Source: Robertmurraya dakarensis
GTDB lineage: Bacteria; Bacillota; Bacilli; Bacillales; Cytobacillaceae
NCBI RefSeq assembly: GCF_900156875.1
Contig: NZ_LT707409.1
Coordinates: 966,113 to 1,030,112 of the forward strand
Length of the DNA: 64,000 nucleotides
Direction of reading: 5' to 3'
Position 1 is the stretch's first letter; each line of letters opens with the position of its first letter. Below the pieces are notes generated by a model. That model did no database searches and was not told the origin of the DNA. It saw nothing but the letters and a program-made list of their open reading frames with translations. Shown piece after piece: positions 53,231 to 61,648 of the stretch. Position numbers and translations under genes: made by a program.

Positions 53231-53982
53231 GGTTTTCATCGCTGCGATGAAGGCCAATTAGCTTCTCGTAAACTAGAAAAACGGTCTTCATCTTCCGCAT
53301 GAAGACCATTTAGCTTCATGGAAACTAGAAAAACGGTCTTCATCCGCGTCATGAAGACCAATTAGCTTCTCGGAAACTAGAAAAACGGTCTTCATCTCCG
53401 GCATGAAGACCATTTAGCTTCTCGGAAACTAGAAAAAAGGTCTTCATCTCCGGCATGAAGACCAACTAGCTTCTTGTAAACTAGAAAAAAGGTCTTCATC
53501 TGCGTCATGAAGACCATTTAGCTTCTCGGAAACTAGAAAAAAGGTCTTCATCTCCGGCATGAAGACCAACTAGCTTCTCGGAAACTAGAAAAACGGTCTT
53601 CATCTCCGGCATGAAGATCAACTAGCTTCTTGTAAACTAGAAAAAAGGTCTTCATCTCCGTCATGAAGACCATTTAGCTTCATGGAAACTAGAAAAACGG
53701 TCTTCATCTCCGGCATGAAGACCATTTAGCTTCTCGGAAACTAGAAAAACGGTCTTCATCTCCGTCATGAAGACCATTTAGCTTCTCGGAAACTAGAAAA
53801 ACGGTCTTCATCTCCGGCATGAAGACCAACTAGCTTCTCGGAAACTAGAAAAACGGTCTTCATCTTCCGCATGAAGACCAATTACTTCTCATGAACTGGA
53901 AAAAAGGTTTTCATCGCTGTGATGAAGACCAATAAGCATATCGCCAAATAGGATACTGGTTTTCATCTCTAACATGAAGACC
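53231..53982. repeat. 52-bp dyad array B: 15 tandem hairpin units
   Basis: GGTCTTCATC-type blocks start at 53231 and then every 52 bp through 53855, then at 53906 and 53958. Each unit holds GGTCTTCAT, a 7-bp loop (usually CTCCGGC or variants such as CTCCGTC and CTGCGTC) and ATGAAGACC, then a 27-bp linker around AGCTTCTCGGAAACTAG. The inner twelve units are almost identical; outer ones are degenerate. No unique spacers are present, so it is not CRISPR. ORFs crossing it are not credible. Confidence 0.95.
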
Positions 53983-54047
53983 AAAATCAAGAGAACCCTC
54001 TTCACACTAAGTAAACATAGATACTTTACCGGTAAAGTCCTATTTTC

Positions 54048-54236
54048 TTACAACCAGCTTTCCGGTGATAAAAATACTTCGGTAACGACTGAAAGAAATA
54101 CTAATGCCAAAATGATGACAAGTTGGAGGATCCCTTTTTTTGTTATTCTATTATGTGCTGTCATGTTTTTTCGAGTAATTATGAGAGCTCCGAATAAGCC
54201 AATGATGGTCACTGTGAAGGATATATAGCCTCCCAT
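54048..54236 (-). CDS. Small two-helix membrane protein, 62 aa
   Basis: On the minus strand AAGGAG lies 9 bp before ATG 54236; ATG 54245 directly abuts that site. The chain starts MGGYISFTVTIIGLFGALII, then a basic loop (TRKNMTAHNRITKKG) and a second helix (LQLVIILALVFLSVVTEVFL). The basic loop between two strong helices suggests an N-out hairpin in the membrane. No family is recognised. The opposite-strand reading over the same bases lacks a ribosome site. Confidence 0.6.
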   Translation of the reverse strand: MGGYISFTVTIIGLFGALIITRKNMTAHNRITKKGILQLVIILALVFLSVVTEVFLSPESWL

Positions 54237-54504
54237 CCATTTCATCTCCTTAATAGATAAGTAGATTTCTGCTTAGAATCTACCTTTGTTTATGGATTCT
54301 ATCACTAAATATTATAACCTTACTAACCGTAGAAAAAGAAAGAACAATATGTGAACATTGGAAAAATCCCCTTAAGAGACACGATGTCTCAGAAGGATAA
54401 GATAAAAACGAATGGTTGCATGGTCCAATTTCATCGCATGAATTATAAGAAAGAATGAGGCCTTTCTTAAATGATCCTTCTGTATTATCTGTCCGGCCCT
54501 TGTG

Positions 54505-54591
54505 CTAGAGACTTTCTATCAATTGCTTTTGGCTGTTCTTCAAACCAACCATACATCCTGCAAAACAATTTTGTACATAGTGTGTTATCAT
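54505..54591 (-). CDS. Candidate 28-aa ORF
   Basis: ATG 54591 lies 7-8 bp after GTGAGGAT on the minus strand. The peptide runs MITHYVQNCFAGCMVGLKNS and ends QKQLIESL. A second open frame without a start (54485-54625, containing DDCEDCFHDN and LCTKLFCRMYGWFEE) overlaps it and also looks protein-like, so which one is used, if any, is uncertain. The rest of 54237-54785 holds small hairpins (for example GAGACA/TGTCTC near 54380) and no gene I can support. Confidence 0.3.
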   Translation of the reverse strand: MITHYVQNCFAGCMVGLKNSQKQLIESL

Positions 54592-54785
54592 GAAAACAAT
54601 CCTCACAATCGTCAACTAAGTTTACAAACTAAAGTTCTATGTCAGGACGAAGTAGGACAAGTTATTATATAATAGCAGAGGCAGATCTTCGCTGCATAGG
54701 CCAGTAGGTAAGAATAAGATGTGCTGAGCAAGTTAAAGATGTTACTATCTTCATGATATAAAATAAGTAGAAGGGAGAGATCGAC

Positions 54786-55031
54786 ATAGGTATTGTAGTA
54801 GTTGAAATTTGTGACAGCAGCTTGATTAATGAACTTGACGTAGAGGCGATCATAGAATCACAGTATCCCGACGTCGCCGTGCTTTCGAACGAATGTCTCT
54901 CCTTCTGTGGTATGTGTGCGAAAAGACCATACGCCATTGTGAATGGCAAACGTATTTTTGCAAAAACGCCCGAAGAATGCATAGAGCTAATTAAAGAAGA
55001 AATTGAGAAAGAATTAGCTTTTTATCAATAA
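54786..55031 (+). CDS. DUF1450 family (YuzB-like) protein, apparent ATA start
   Basis: 81 residues if begun at ATA 54786: IGIVVVEICDSSLINELDVE, then AVLSNECLSFCGMCAKRPYA with the CxxC that marks DUF1450, and IFAKTPEECIELIKEEIEKE at the end. The first residues are conserved in the family as I recall it, so the later TTG 54822 would cut the first strand. The ribosome site AAGGGAGAG (54771-54779) lies 6 bp before ATA. Small redox- or metal-related role possible through the Cys residues; function unknown. Confidence 0.85.
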   Translation: MGIVVVEICDSSLINELDVEAIIESQYPDVAVLSNECLSFCGMCAKRPYAIVNGKRIFAKTPEECIELIKEEIEKELAFYQ

Positions 55032-55036
55032 TATAT

Positions 55037-55070
55037 AACCTGTCCTTATGCTGGGGCAGGTTGTTTTATT
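55037..55070 (+). terminator. Terminator of the DUF1450 gene
   Basis: AACCTGTCC pairs with GGGGCAGGTT (one bulge) and is followed by GTTTTATT. Confidence 0.75.
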
Positions 55071-55080
55071 ATTCAGTAGA

Positions 55081-56001
55081 CTATTGATAATACGTTTCCT
55101 TTGTTTTTCCATATGCGGTATAGTGATTCTTTAAAATTCTGCATATGGTCTTTGTATGTAATTCTACTAAACACCAGTTGTAAATATTTCTGGTAGTGAT
55201 GTTTTTGTCAGGAAATAATAACTTAAATTCTTCTATATTCCGTAAAATGGCTTGTTCTAGTTTTTCGCGTCCACCGCACCCTGCACAAATAAGGTAGCTA
55301 TTTTTAATTTTTTTAATGGATACCATGAATGATTGACAAATTCTGCACCATATTCCTTTTTGGAGATCCTCATACGTATATATAGGCAATATTGTGTATG
55401 GATTTAAAGCTCTATGTAGGGACACTAATTTATGAGCAAGTTTTTTGTGGTTATCATTTAATTTTGAGGGAGTATTATTTAAATCAACCAAGAAACGATT
55501 TACCTGAGTTGGGAAAATAAGAGATTGGTCCATAGGGGCTTGATATAAGGTAAATTCGGGATTGATAAAGATGATGTAGGGTTCGACAGGAAAACTTTGT
55601 TTGAGATTTTGAAGAAGTTGCCTGAACAAAGTTTCACTTCTTTTTAGCTGGATAACTGGATTTTTATATTCACGTTTGGTTGTTGCAGAGAAGAGCCTAT
55701 CTGCATCCATGTAATAATCTCCTTCGAAATTTTTTACATCAATTAGATGAATAGCTCCTTGCGAAACAATTAACTTATCGATTTGAAAAAAAGAGTTGTT
55801 CACTTCAAGGAGTAAGTCATTAATAATGTACCTTTCTTCTTTAATAAAGTCATCTGCAAGCATGTCAAATTTCTTTTCCCCTTCAAACCCTTTTTCAAGA
55901 CTTAAATAACGATACTTTTCTTTTTCAGTTAAGGAGCCTCTAATGTATAAACTTCGCAAAATTAGTAATTCCAAAGGTTCTGTTCGATCCTTAAGCAGCA
56001 T
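55081..56001 (-). CDS. NERD-domain nuclease-related protein
   Basis: 306 residues. The NERD core is at about 35-125: GFEGEKKFDML, INDLLLEV, FQIDKLIVSQGAIHLIDVKN and then FEGDYYMD. This gives the E...D...E/D-x-K pattern of a restriction-like nuclease fold (IDVKN). The C terminus has a Cys pair array (WCRICQSFM and ICAGCGG), a possible zinc ribbon. Start ATG 56001 is 9 bp after GAGAGG; ATG 56010 abuts that site. Such proteins are widespread in Bacillus, with no clear role in DNA processing yet. Monocistronic. Confidence 0.88.
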   Translation of the reverse strand: MLLKDRTEPLELLILRSLYIRGSLTEKEKYRYLSLEKGFEGEKKFDMLADDFIKEERYIINDLLLEVNNSFFQIDKLIVSQGAIHLIDVKNFEGDYYMDADRLFSATTKREYKNPVIQLKRSETLFRQLLQNLKQSFPVEPYIIFINPEFTLYQAPMDQSLIFPTQVNRFLVDLNNTPSKLNDNHKKLAHKLVSLHRALNPYTILPIYTYEDLQKGIWCRICQSFMVSIKKIKNSYLICAGCGGREKLEQAILRNIEEFKLLFPDKNITTRNIYNWCLVELHTKTICRILKNHYTAYGKTKETYYQ

Positions 56002-56199
56002 AAGCCACATCCTCTCATATTTTCTATCTCCATTCTACAAAAAGATAATAAGAATTTTTCTCGAAAATATGGATATTTTGTTAATGTTTGTAGACCTTTA
56101 AATAGGTATGTTAATCACAGGTATTTGGAAAAATTCTAAAGAGGTTTATTAAGGATTATAGGCAGAAGTGATGAGGAAGTAGGTGGAAATAAAGTTTTG

Positions 56200-56733
56200 A
56201 TTCGGACAAGAAATTGCCCAGAATGAGACGGCGAGTCCGAGTAGGCGGGGGATTCAGACAGAAAAAAGACTTCAACAAGAAATTGGGTCTGAATAAAATC
56301 GTAATTCAGACAAGAGATCTGCTAAGTTGAGAAATCAAGTCCGAATGGGCGGGGGGATTCAGACAGAGAAGAGACTTCGACAAGAAATTGGGTCTGAATA
56401 AAATCGTAATTCAGACAAGAGATCTGCTAGGGTAAGAAATCAAGTCCGAATGGGCGGGGGATTCAGACAGAAAAATGACTTCAACAAGAAATTGCGTCTG
56501 AATAAAATCGTAATTCAGACAAGAGAACTGCTAAGGTGAGAAATCAAGTCCGAATGGGCGGGGGATTCAGACAGAGAAGAGACTTCAACAAGAAATTGGG
56601 TCTGAATAAAATCGTAATTCAGACAAGAGATCTGCTAAGTTGAGAAATCAAGTCCGAATGGGCGGGGGATTCAGACAGAAAAGAGACTTCAACAAGAAAT
56701 TGCGTCTGAATAAAATCGTAATTCAGAATAGAG
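56200..56733. repeat. 52-bp dyad array C: about eleven units of two alternating types
   Basis: ATTCRGAC starts at 56200, 56252, 56304, 56357, 56409, 56461, 56513, 56565, 56617, 56669 and (partial) 56721. In each unit ATTCAGAC, 27 bp and GTCYGAAT are followed by a 9-bp linker. Two unit types alternate: one with AGATCTGCTAAG and a GGGCGGGGG linker, the other with GACTTCAACAAG and an AAAATCGTA linker, giving a 104-bp super-repeat. No ORF is credible here. The stretch 56002-56199 shows nothing else. Confidence 0.95.
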
Positions 56734-56797
56734 ACTAGCTTTACAAGCAAACAAGCGACGAATATAACCATCCTACAACCGGAAATGATCCGTATCC

Positions 56798-56842
56798 AAA
56801 AAAAAGACCCATCCCACAACCTAACTGTGGAACAGGTCTATT
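56798..56842 (-). terminator. Terminator of sstT
   Basis: On the minus strand AGACCTGTTCCACA pairs imperfectly with TGTGGGATGGGTCT and ends in eight T. Confidence 0.88.
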
Positions 56843-56848
56843 TTAAGA

Positions 56849-58081
56849 TCATGCTTTAATAATAACTTCCTTGCCTTCTTTACGCTTTTTAGCATACTCT
56901 GCTGTTGCTGTGAAGAGGGCATCAGTGGATGAATTGAGGGCCGTTTCACAAGAGTCTTGTAACACTCCAATGATGAAACCAACACCAACCACCTGCATGG
57001 CAATGTCATCCGAAATTCCAAACAAACTGCTTGCTAGCGGGATCAGTAACAATGACCCGCCGGCAACACCCGAAGCACCTGCAGCAGATAATGCTGATAA
57101 AACACTTAGAATAAGAGCAGTACCAAAGTCTACTTCAATTCCTAAAGTATGAACAGCTGCTAATGTTAAAACGGAAATCGTAATAGCTGCACCGCCCATA
57201 TTAATAGTCGCTCCAAGCGGGATAGATACTGAATACGTATCCTCATCTAAACCAAGTTCATCACATAATTTCATATTAACTGGAATATTCGCAGCTGAGC
57301 TTCGTGTGAAGAAGGCTGTAAGTCCACTTTCTTTTAAGGTTTTAAAAACAAGTGGATATGGATTTTGACGAATATTGATGTATACGATCAACGGATTCAC
57401 AACAAGAGCCATAAAGAACATTGATCCTAGAAGAAGTAGTAATAATTGTCCATAATCAAGCAATGCCGAAAGACCATTTGTTGCAATTGCTTCAAATACT
57501 AGTCCCATAATACCGAACGGTGCTAAGTTGATGACCCATTTAACAATATGAGTGATCGCATCTGCCACGTTGGCAATCGCAGTTTTAGTAGTATCCGCTG
57601 CGTTTCTTAACAAAACACCTAGAAGAAGGGCCCATGTAAGAATTCCGATATAGTTCGCATTTAACAATGCACTTACTGGATTGTCTACAATATTGAATAG
57701 TAAAGTTTGAAGTACTTCAACAAGACCTCCAGGAGGCGTCAAATCTTCAGCACCTGGCACTAAGGATAATGTAACCGGAAAAATAAAACTTGCTAACACA
57801 GCTACAAATCCAGCTAAGAAAGTACTGATTGCATATAAACCAATAATCGATTTCATATTGGTTTGGTGGCCGCTTCGATGTTTTGAAATGGCGTGAATCA
57901 CTAAGAATAGCACCAATATTGGTGCAACTGCCTTAAGTGCCCCAACAAATAAAGAACCAAAAATGGTAACCCATCCTGCTGCATCAGGAATCGTTAGAGC
58001 CAAAACAACACCAATAATAAGGCCGACAAGAATACGTTTTACTAGGCTCACTTGGTTCCATTTGATAAATAAATTTTTCAT
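56849..58081 (-). CDS. sstT: Serine/threonine:sodium symporter SstT
   Basis: 410 residues, DAACS family with eight helices and two re-entrant loops. HP1/TM7 carries [20 protein letters not shown] (the NMxG sodium site, about 292-311), and TM8/HP2 has [20 protein letters not shown] and [17 protein letters not shown]. The N terminus ([20 protein letters not shown]) is as in E. coli SstT. It imports serine and threonine with sodium. Start ATG is behind GGGGGAT. Monocistronic. No regulatory site is recognised in the 280 bp upstream. Confidence 0.94.
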   Translation of the reverse strand: MKNLFIKWNQVSLVKRILVGLIIGVVLALTIPDAAGWVTIFGSLFVGALKAVAPILVLFLVIHAISKHRSGHQTNMKSIIGLYAISTFLAGFVAVLASFIFPVTLSLVPGAEDLTPPGGLVEVLQTLLFNIVDNPVSALLNANYIGILTWALLLGVLLRNAADTTKTAIANVADAITHIVKWVINLAPFGIMGLVFEAIATNGLSALLDYGQLLLLLLGSMFFMALVVNPLIVYINIRQNPYPLVFKTLKESGLTAFFTRSSAANIPVNMKLCDELGLDEDTYSVSIPLGATINMGGAAITISVLTLAAVHTLGIEVDFGTALILSVLSALSAAGASGVAGGSLLLIPLASSLFGISDDIAMQVVGVGFIIGVLQDSCETALNSSTDALFTATAEYAKKRKEGKEVIIKA

Positions 58082-58360
58082 CTGTAATCCCCCGATTTAT
58101 AATAAGATAAGAACACGAAAAAGACAAATGCTTTTCTGTGGTGGACAATGATATTGGCTATTGTAACACGAATATTAATAATTGTGAAATTAATTGTTAT
58201 ATCAGAATATTTTACCTATATGAAATATATTGCATAAGTATATGTTTATGATGTGCAACACAGTCCTGATTAAAACGTTACAGCAACATAATGGAAATAG
58301 AGGTAATAAATATAGTAATATAACTATTGTGTTAAAAACGAAGAACAGGAGTTGTTAAAT

Positions 58361-59086
58361 TTGGCACAATCATTAAAAGGTAAAGTAGCATTTGTAACAG
58401 GAGCTGGCCGCGGAATCGGGAAAGCGATCGCTTTGGGGTTGGCAAAAGAAGGAGCACATGTAGGCCTGTTAGCAAAAACAGAGGAAACGTTAAAAGAATT
58501 AGCGAGTGAATTAGAAGGCTTAGGAGTGAAAGCTGCATATGCTTCAGTAGATGTTTCTTCATTAAAAGAAGTTGAGCAGGCAATCGAAAAAATCACCAAA
58601 GAACTAGGATCAGCTGACATTTTAATCAACAATGCTGGAATTGGTTCTTTTGCAAAAATCTTAGAAATGGATCCGGATGAGTGGAGAAAGATCATTGATG
58701 TAAATTTACTTGGAACTTACTACGTAACGCGTGCGGTCCTTCCGCAGTTAATTGAAAAGAACGCTGGCGATATTATTAATATTTCATCAACAAGTGGTTT
58801 AAGCGGCTCACCAGGTTCTAGTGCATATAGTGCTTCAAAGTTTGGTGTGATTGGCTTTACAGAATCACTAGCACAAGAAGTACGCCGCAACAATATCCGT
58901 GTGACTGCTTTAACACCAAGTACAGTTGCAACAGAACTTGCAGATGATTCATCATTAATTCCTGAAGGCAAGCACGACCAATACATGCAGCCGGAAGATT
59001 TAGCAGAGTACATTGTTTCACAATTGAAATTAAATCAAAGAATGTATATTAAAACCGCAAGTTTGATCAATACTAACCCGTTCTAA
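58361..59086 (+). CDS. SDR oxidoreductase (FabG-like)
   Basis: 241 residues. Cofactor motif VTGAGRGIGKAIAL (about 12-25), INNAG (about 88-92), catalytic Ser in ISSTSG (about 139) and Tyr-x-x-x-Lys in SSAYSASKFG (Tyr about 155). Closest in look to 3-oxoacyl-ACP/CoA reductases. TTG 58361 is 9 bp after AGGAG; the earlier TTG 58352 abuts that site. It stands as a single gene with its own terminator before the acyl-CoA dehydrogenase block. It probably reduces or oxidises a 3-oxo/3-hydroxyacyl thioester. Confidence 0.92.
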   Translation: MAQSLKGKVAFVTGAGRGIGKAIALGLAKEGAHVGLLAKTEETLKELASELEGLGVKAAYASVDVSSLKEVEQAIEKITKELGSADILINNAGIGSFAKILEMDPDEWRKIIDVNLLGTYYVTRAVLPQLIEKNAGDIINISSTSGLSGSPGSSAYSASKFGVIGFTESLAQEVRRNNIRVTALTPSTVATELADDSSLIPEGKHDQYMQPEDLAEYIVSQLKLNQRMYIKTASLINTNPF

Positions 59087-59129
59087 TTTTTATATTGAAA
59101 AAGAAATATCAGCATTGTGGAACCCATCT

Positions 59130-59166
59130 GAAACCGAAGTGATAAGATCACTTCGGTTTTTATTGT
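59130..59166 (+). terminator. Terminator of the FabG-like gene
   Basis: AAACCGAAGTGA (59131-59142) pairs with TCACTTCGGTTT (59148-59159), then TT. Confidence 0.92.
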
Positions 59167-59230
59167 TGTTTCAATATATTATATTAATACTTTATGTTTT
59201 TTAATAATATAAACTTTTCAGAATATTTTA

Positions 59231-59259
59231 TTGACACAAAAATTTTTTATATATAAAAT
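59231..59259 (+). promoter_or_regulatory. SigA promoter of the acyl-CoA dehydrogenase block
   Basis: TTGACA (59231-59236), 17-bp spacer and TAAAAT (59254-59259). It leaves a leader of about 175 nt before ATG 59441, in which I recognise no riboswitch. Confidence 0.75.
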
Positions 59260-59440
59260 CATCATCAAGAGGATGTACCTATTTAAGTACGAAGAAGTTT
59301 TTACATAACTATGGGGAAATCATAAGCAAACCATCTATTAATCCTCCAAAGAAAATGTATATTTATGGATCTCCAACAACTCAAATTGAAAGCGCCATCA
59401 GAACGAAAAGACTAATTATATTTTATGGAGGGGATACGAT

Positions 59441-60616
59441 ATGGCAATGGTACTAGGAAATCAGAAGGGCAATGTCTCTTTTTATACAGACGAACACCAT
59501 ATGTTTCGTGATTCGCTGAGAAAGTTTTTGGAAAAAGAAGCAGTGCCTAATTATGAGCAATGGGAAGAAGATCGTCAAGTCCCGCGTTCTTTTTGGACAA
59601 AAATGGGCGAAAACGGGTTCATTTGTCCTTGGGTAAGTGAAGAATATGGCGGAATGAATGCTGATTTCGGGTTTGCTGCCATTCTTAGCGAAGAACTCTC
59701 AAGAGTCGGGGCAAGTTTATCAACTGGAATTGGTACACACAGCAATATCATCGTTCCTTATATTGCTTCATTCGCATCAGAAGAGAACAAGAAGAAGTTT
59801 TTGCCTAAATGTGTATCAGGTGAAATCATCACGGCTGTTGCAATGACAGAACCAGGGGCAGGTTCAGATCTAGCCAGCATTCGCACAACAGCGGTCAAAG
59901 ACGGTGATCACTATATTATAAATGGGCAGAAAACGTTTATTTCCAATGGGATCCAGTCAGACGTCATTGTTCTTGCCTGTAAAACAGATCCTAATGCGAA
60001 ACCTGCTCATCGTGGAATCAGCTTGATTTTAGTTGAACGTGATACACCGGGATTTTCCAGAGGAAGAAAACTAAATAAAGTAGGCATGCACGCTCAAGAC
60101 ACAGCCGAACTTATTTTTGAAGATGCTAGAGTTCCTGTCACAAATCTTCTTGGAGAAGAAGGCCAGGGTTTCTATTATTTGATGACAAAGCTGCAGCAGG
60201 AAAGACTCGTTGCTTGTATCAATAGTTTAGTGGCGGCAGAGGACATGCTTCAGCTCACCATAGACTATGTAAAACAACGTGAGGCATTCGGAAAGCCGAT
60301 TTCCAAGTTTCAAAATACCCAATTTAAGATTGCTGAAATGGCAACAGATATCCAAATCGCCAGAACGTTTGTTGATGATTTAATCGGAAAACATATGGCA
60401 GGTGTAGATATTGTCACGGAAGTTTCGATGGGGAAATGGTGGATTACCGATATGGCCAAACGTGTTTCTGTAGAATGTATGCAGCTGCATGGCGGCTATG
60501 GGTATATGGAAGAGTATAAAATTGCCAAGCGCTACAGAGATATCCCAATTACTTCTATTTTTGCTGGTACTAACGAGATCATGAAAGTCATAATTTCTAA
60601 AAGATTAGGTTTATAA
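59441..60616 (+). CDS. Acyl-CoA dehydrogenase (LCAD-like)
   Basis: 391 residues. AMTEPGAGSDLASIRT (about 129-144), FGKPISKFQNTQFKIAEMA and MQLHGGYGYMEEYKIAKRYR are typical. As in the enzyme at 25 kb the YEGT Glu is missing (FAGTNEIM), so the base is probably Glu254 in LQQERL. First gene of a likely operon with an SDR (28-bp gap) and then an acyl-CoA ligase. It catalyses the first step of beta-oxidation of an unknown acyl-CoA. ATG follows ATGGAGGGG. Confidence 0.94.
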   Translation: MAMVLGNQKGNVSFYTDEHHMFRDSLRKFLEKEAVPNYEQWEEDRQVPRSFWTKMGENGFICPWVSEEYGGMNADFGFAAILSEELSRVGASLSTGIGTHSNIIVPYIASFASEENKKKFLPKCVSGEIITAVAMTEPGAGSDLASIRTTAVKDGDHYIINGQKTFISNGIQSDVIVLACKTDPNAKPAHRGISLILVERDTPGFSRGRKLNKVGMHAQDTAELIFEDARVPVTNLLGEEGQGFYYLMTKLQQERLVACINSLVAAEDMLQLTIDYVKQREAFGKPISKFQNTQFKIAEMATDIQIARTFVDDLIGKHMAGVDIVTEVSMGKWWITDMAKRVSVECMQLHGGYGYMEEYKIAKRYRDIPITSIFAGTNEIMKVIISKRLGL

Positions 60617-60644
60617 ATAACTAATATAGAAAGGTTGGATAATC

Positions 60645-61556
60645 ATGAAGAATTTAGAAAATAAGGTTGCTATTGTTACAGGGGCAGGACGCGGGATTGG
60701 AAGAGAAATTGCCTTGCTTCTTGCGAAAGAAGGGGCAAAGGTAGTTGTAAATGATTTAGGCGGAGGCCCTGATGGAGAAGGAAATGATACTAAAGTTGCT
60801 GATGAAGTGGTGGCAGAAATCAAAGCCGCAGGCGGAGAAGCCGTCGGAAACTACGACTCTGTTGCAGAATATGAAAGTGCTGGAAAAATCGTTCAACAAG
60901 CGATAGATTCTTTTGGACAGTTAGATATCGTCGTCAATAACGCAGGTATTTTAAGAGACCGCATTCTTCATAGAATGACAGAAGCAGAATTTGATGCAGT
61001 CATTGCGGTCCACTTAAAAGGTTCTTTCAATATGACAAGACAGGCGGCACCTATTTTTAAAGAACAAAAGAGCGGTCGCTTCATTAACTTCACATCGACT
61101 TCCGGCTTAATCGGAAACTTTGGTCAGGCGAACTATGCAGCTGCAAAAATGGGAATCTGGGGTCTGACAAAGAGTACGGCGTTAGACATGTCCCGTTATC
61201 ATGTAACAGCTAATGCGATCGCACCATTTGCTTGGAGCAGATTAATCGGCACAATTCCAACTAATGATGAAAGCGAACAAGCCCGCGTGGAAAAAATGAA
61301 GCAAATGTCACCAGCTCATATTGCGCCAGTTGTTGCGTTCTTAGCTTCTGAGCAAGCAAGTGATGTAACAGGCCAAATTTTTGGAGTAAGAGGAAAAGAA
61401 ATTGTCTTATTTTCTCAGCCGCGTCCAGTTCGTTCTGTGTACAATGCTGAAGGCTGGTCTGTTGAAAGTATTGATAAAATCAAATCATCACTGCAAAATA
61501 GCTTTACGCCGCTAGAAGTAACGAAAGATGTCTTCCCGTATGAGCCGCTAGTTTAA
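60645..61556 (+). CDS. SDR oxidoreductase, 3-hydroxyacyl-CoA dehydrogenase (MFE-2/17beta-HSD4)-like
   Basis: 303 residues. VTGAGRGIGREIALLLAKEG (about 9-28), then VVVNDLGGGPDGEGNDTKVA (Asp in NDLG indicates NAD), NNAGILRDRILHRMTEAEFD (about 94-113), catalytic Ser in TSTSGLIG (about 147) and Tyr-x-x-x-Lys in ANYAAAKMG (Tyr about 159). The RDRILHRMT motif and length match the dehydrogenase domain of peroxisomal MFE-2-type proteins. It probably oxidises a (3R)-hydroxyacyl-CoA made in this pathway. Co-transcribed with the dehydrogenase. Confidence 0.92.
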   Translation: MKNLENKVAIVTGAGRGIGREIALLLAKEGAKVVVNDLGGGPDGEGNDTKVADEVVAEIKAAGGEAVGNYDSVAEYESAGKIVQQAIDSFGQLDIVVNNAGILRDRILHRMTEAEFDAVIAVHLKGSFNMTRQAAPIFKEQKSGRFINFTSTSGLIGNFGQANYAAAKMGIWGLTKSTALDMSRYHVTANAIAPFAWSRLIGTIPTNDESEQARVEKMKQMSPAHIAPVVAFLASEQASDVTGQIFGVRGKEIVLFSQPRPVRSVYNAEGWSVESIDKIKSSLQNSFTPLEVTKDVFPYEPLV

Positions 61557-61564
61557 TAGATAGC

Positions 61565-61597
61565 GATAAGCAACCAGATTGAAACTGGTTGCTTATC
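61565..61597 (+). terminator. Hairpin between SDR and ligase genes
   Basis: GATAAGCAACCAG (61565-61577) pairs with CTGGTTGCTTATC (61585-61597). A strong stem but no clear T-run, so it may attenuate or protect mRNA rather than end it. Confidence 0.55.
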
Positions 61598-61648
61598 TAC
61601 ATAATATGATAGAGTTTCTGCTGAATAAGAAGAGAGAGGGGTACAAAA

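Noticed and set aside
53231-53982. CRISPR array
   Set aside because: Regular period but no unique spacers, no Cas genes, and the unit is a full 52-bp near-identical repeat with internal dyad.
53974-54228. 84-aa plus-strand ORF overlapping the end of the repeat array
   Set aside because: It begins inside the array without a ribosome site; the opposite strand has a better supported membrane-protein ORF.
54485-54625. 47-codon Cys-rich minus-strand frame
   Set aside because: It looks protein-like but has no start codon or ribosome site; the overlapping 28-aa ORF has both, so only that one was listed, at low confidence.
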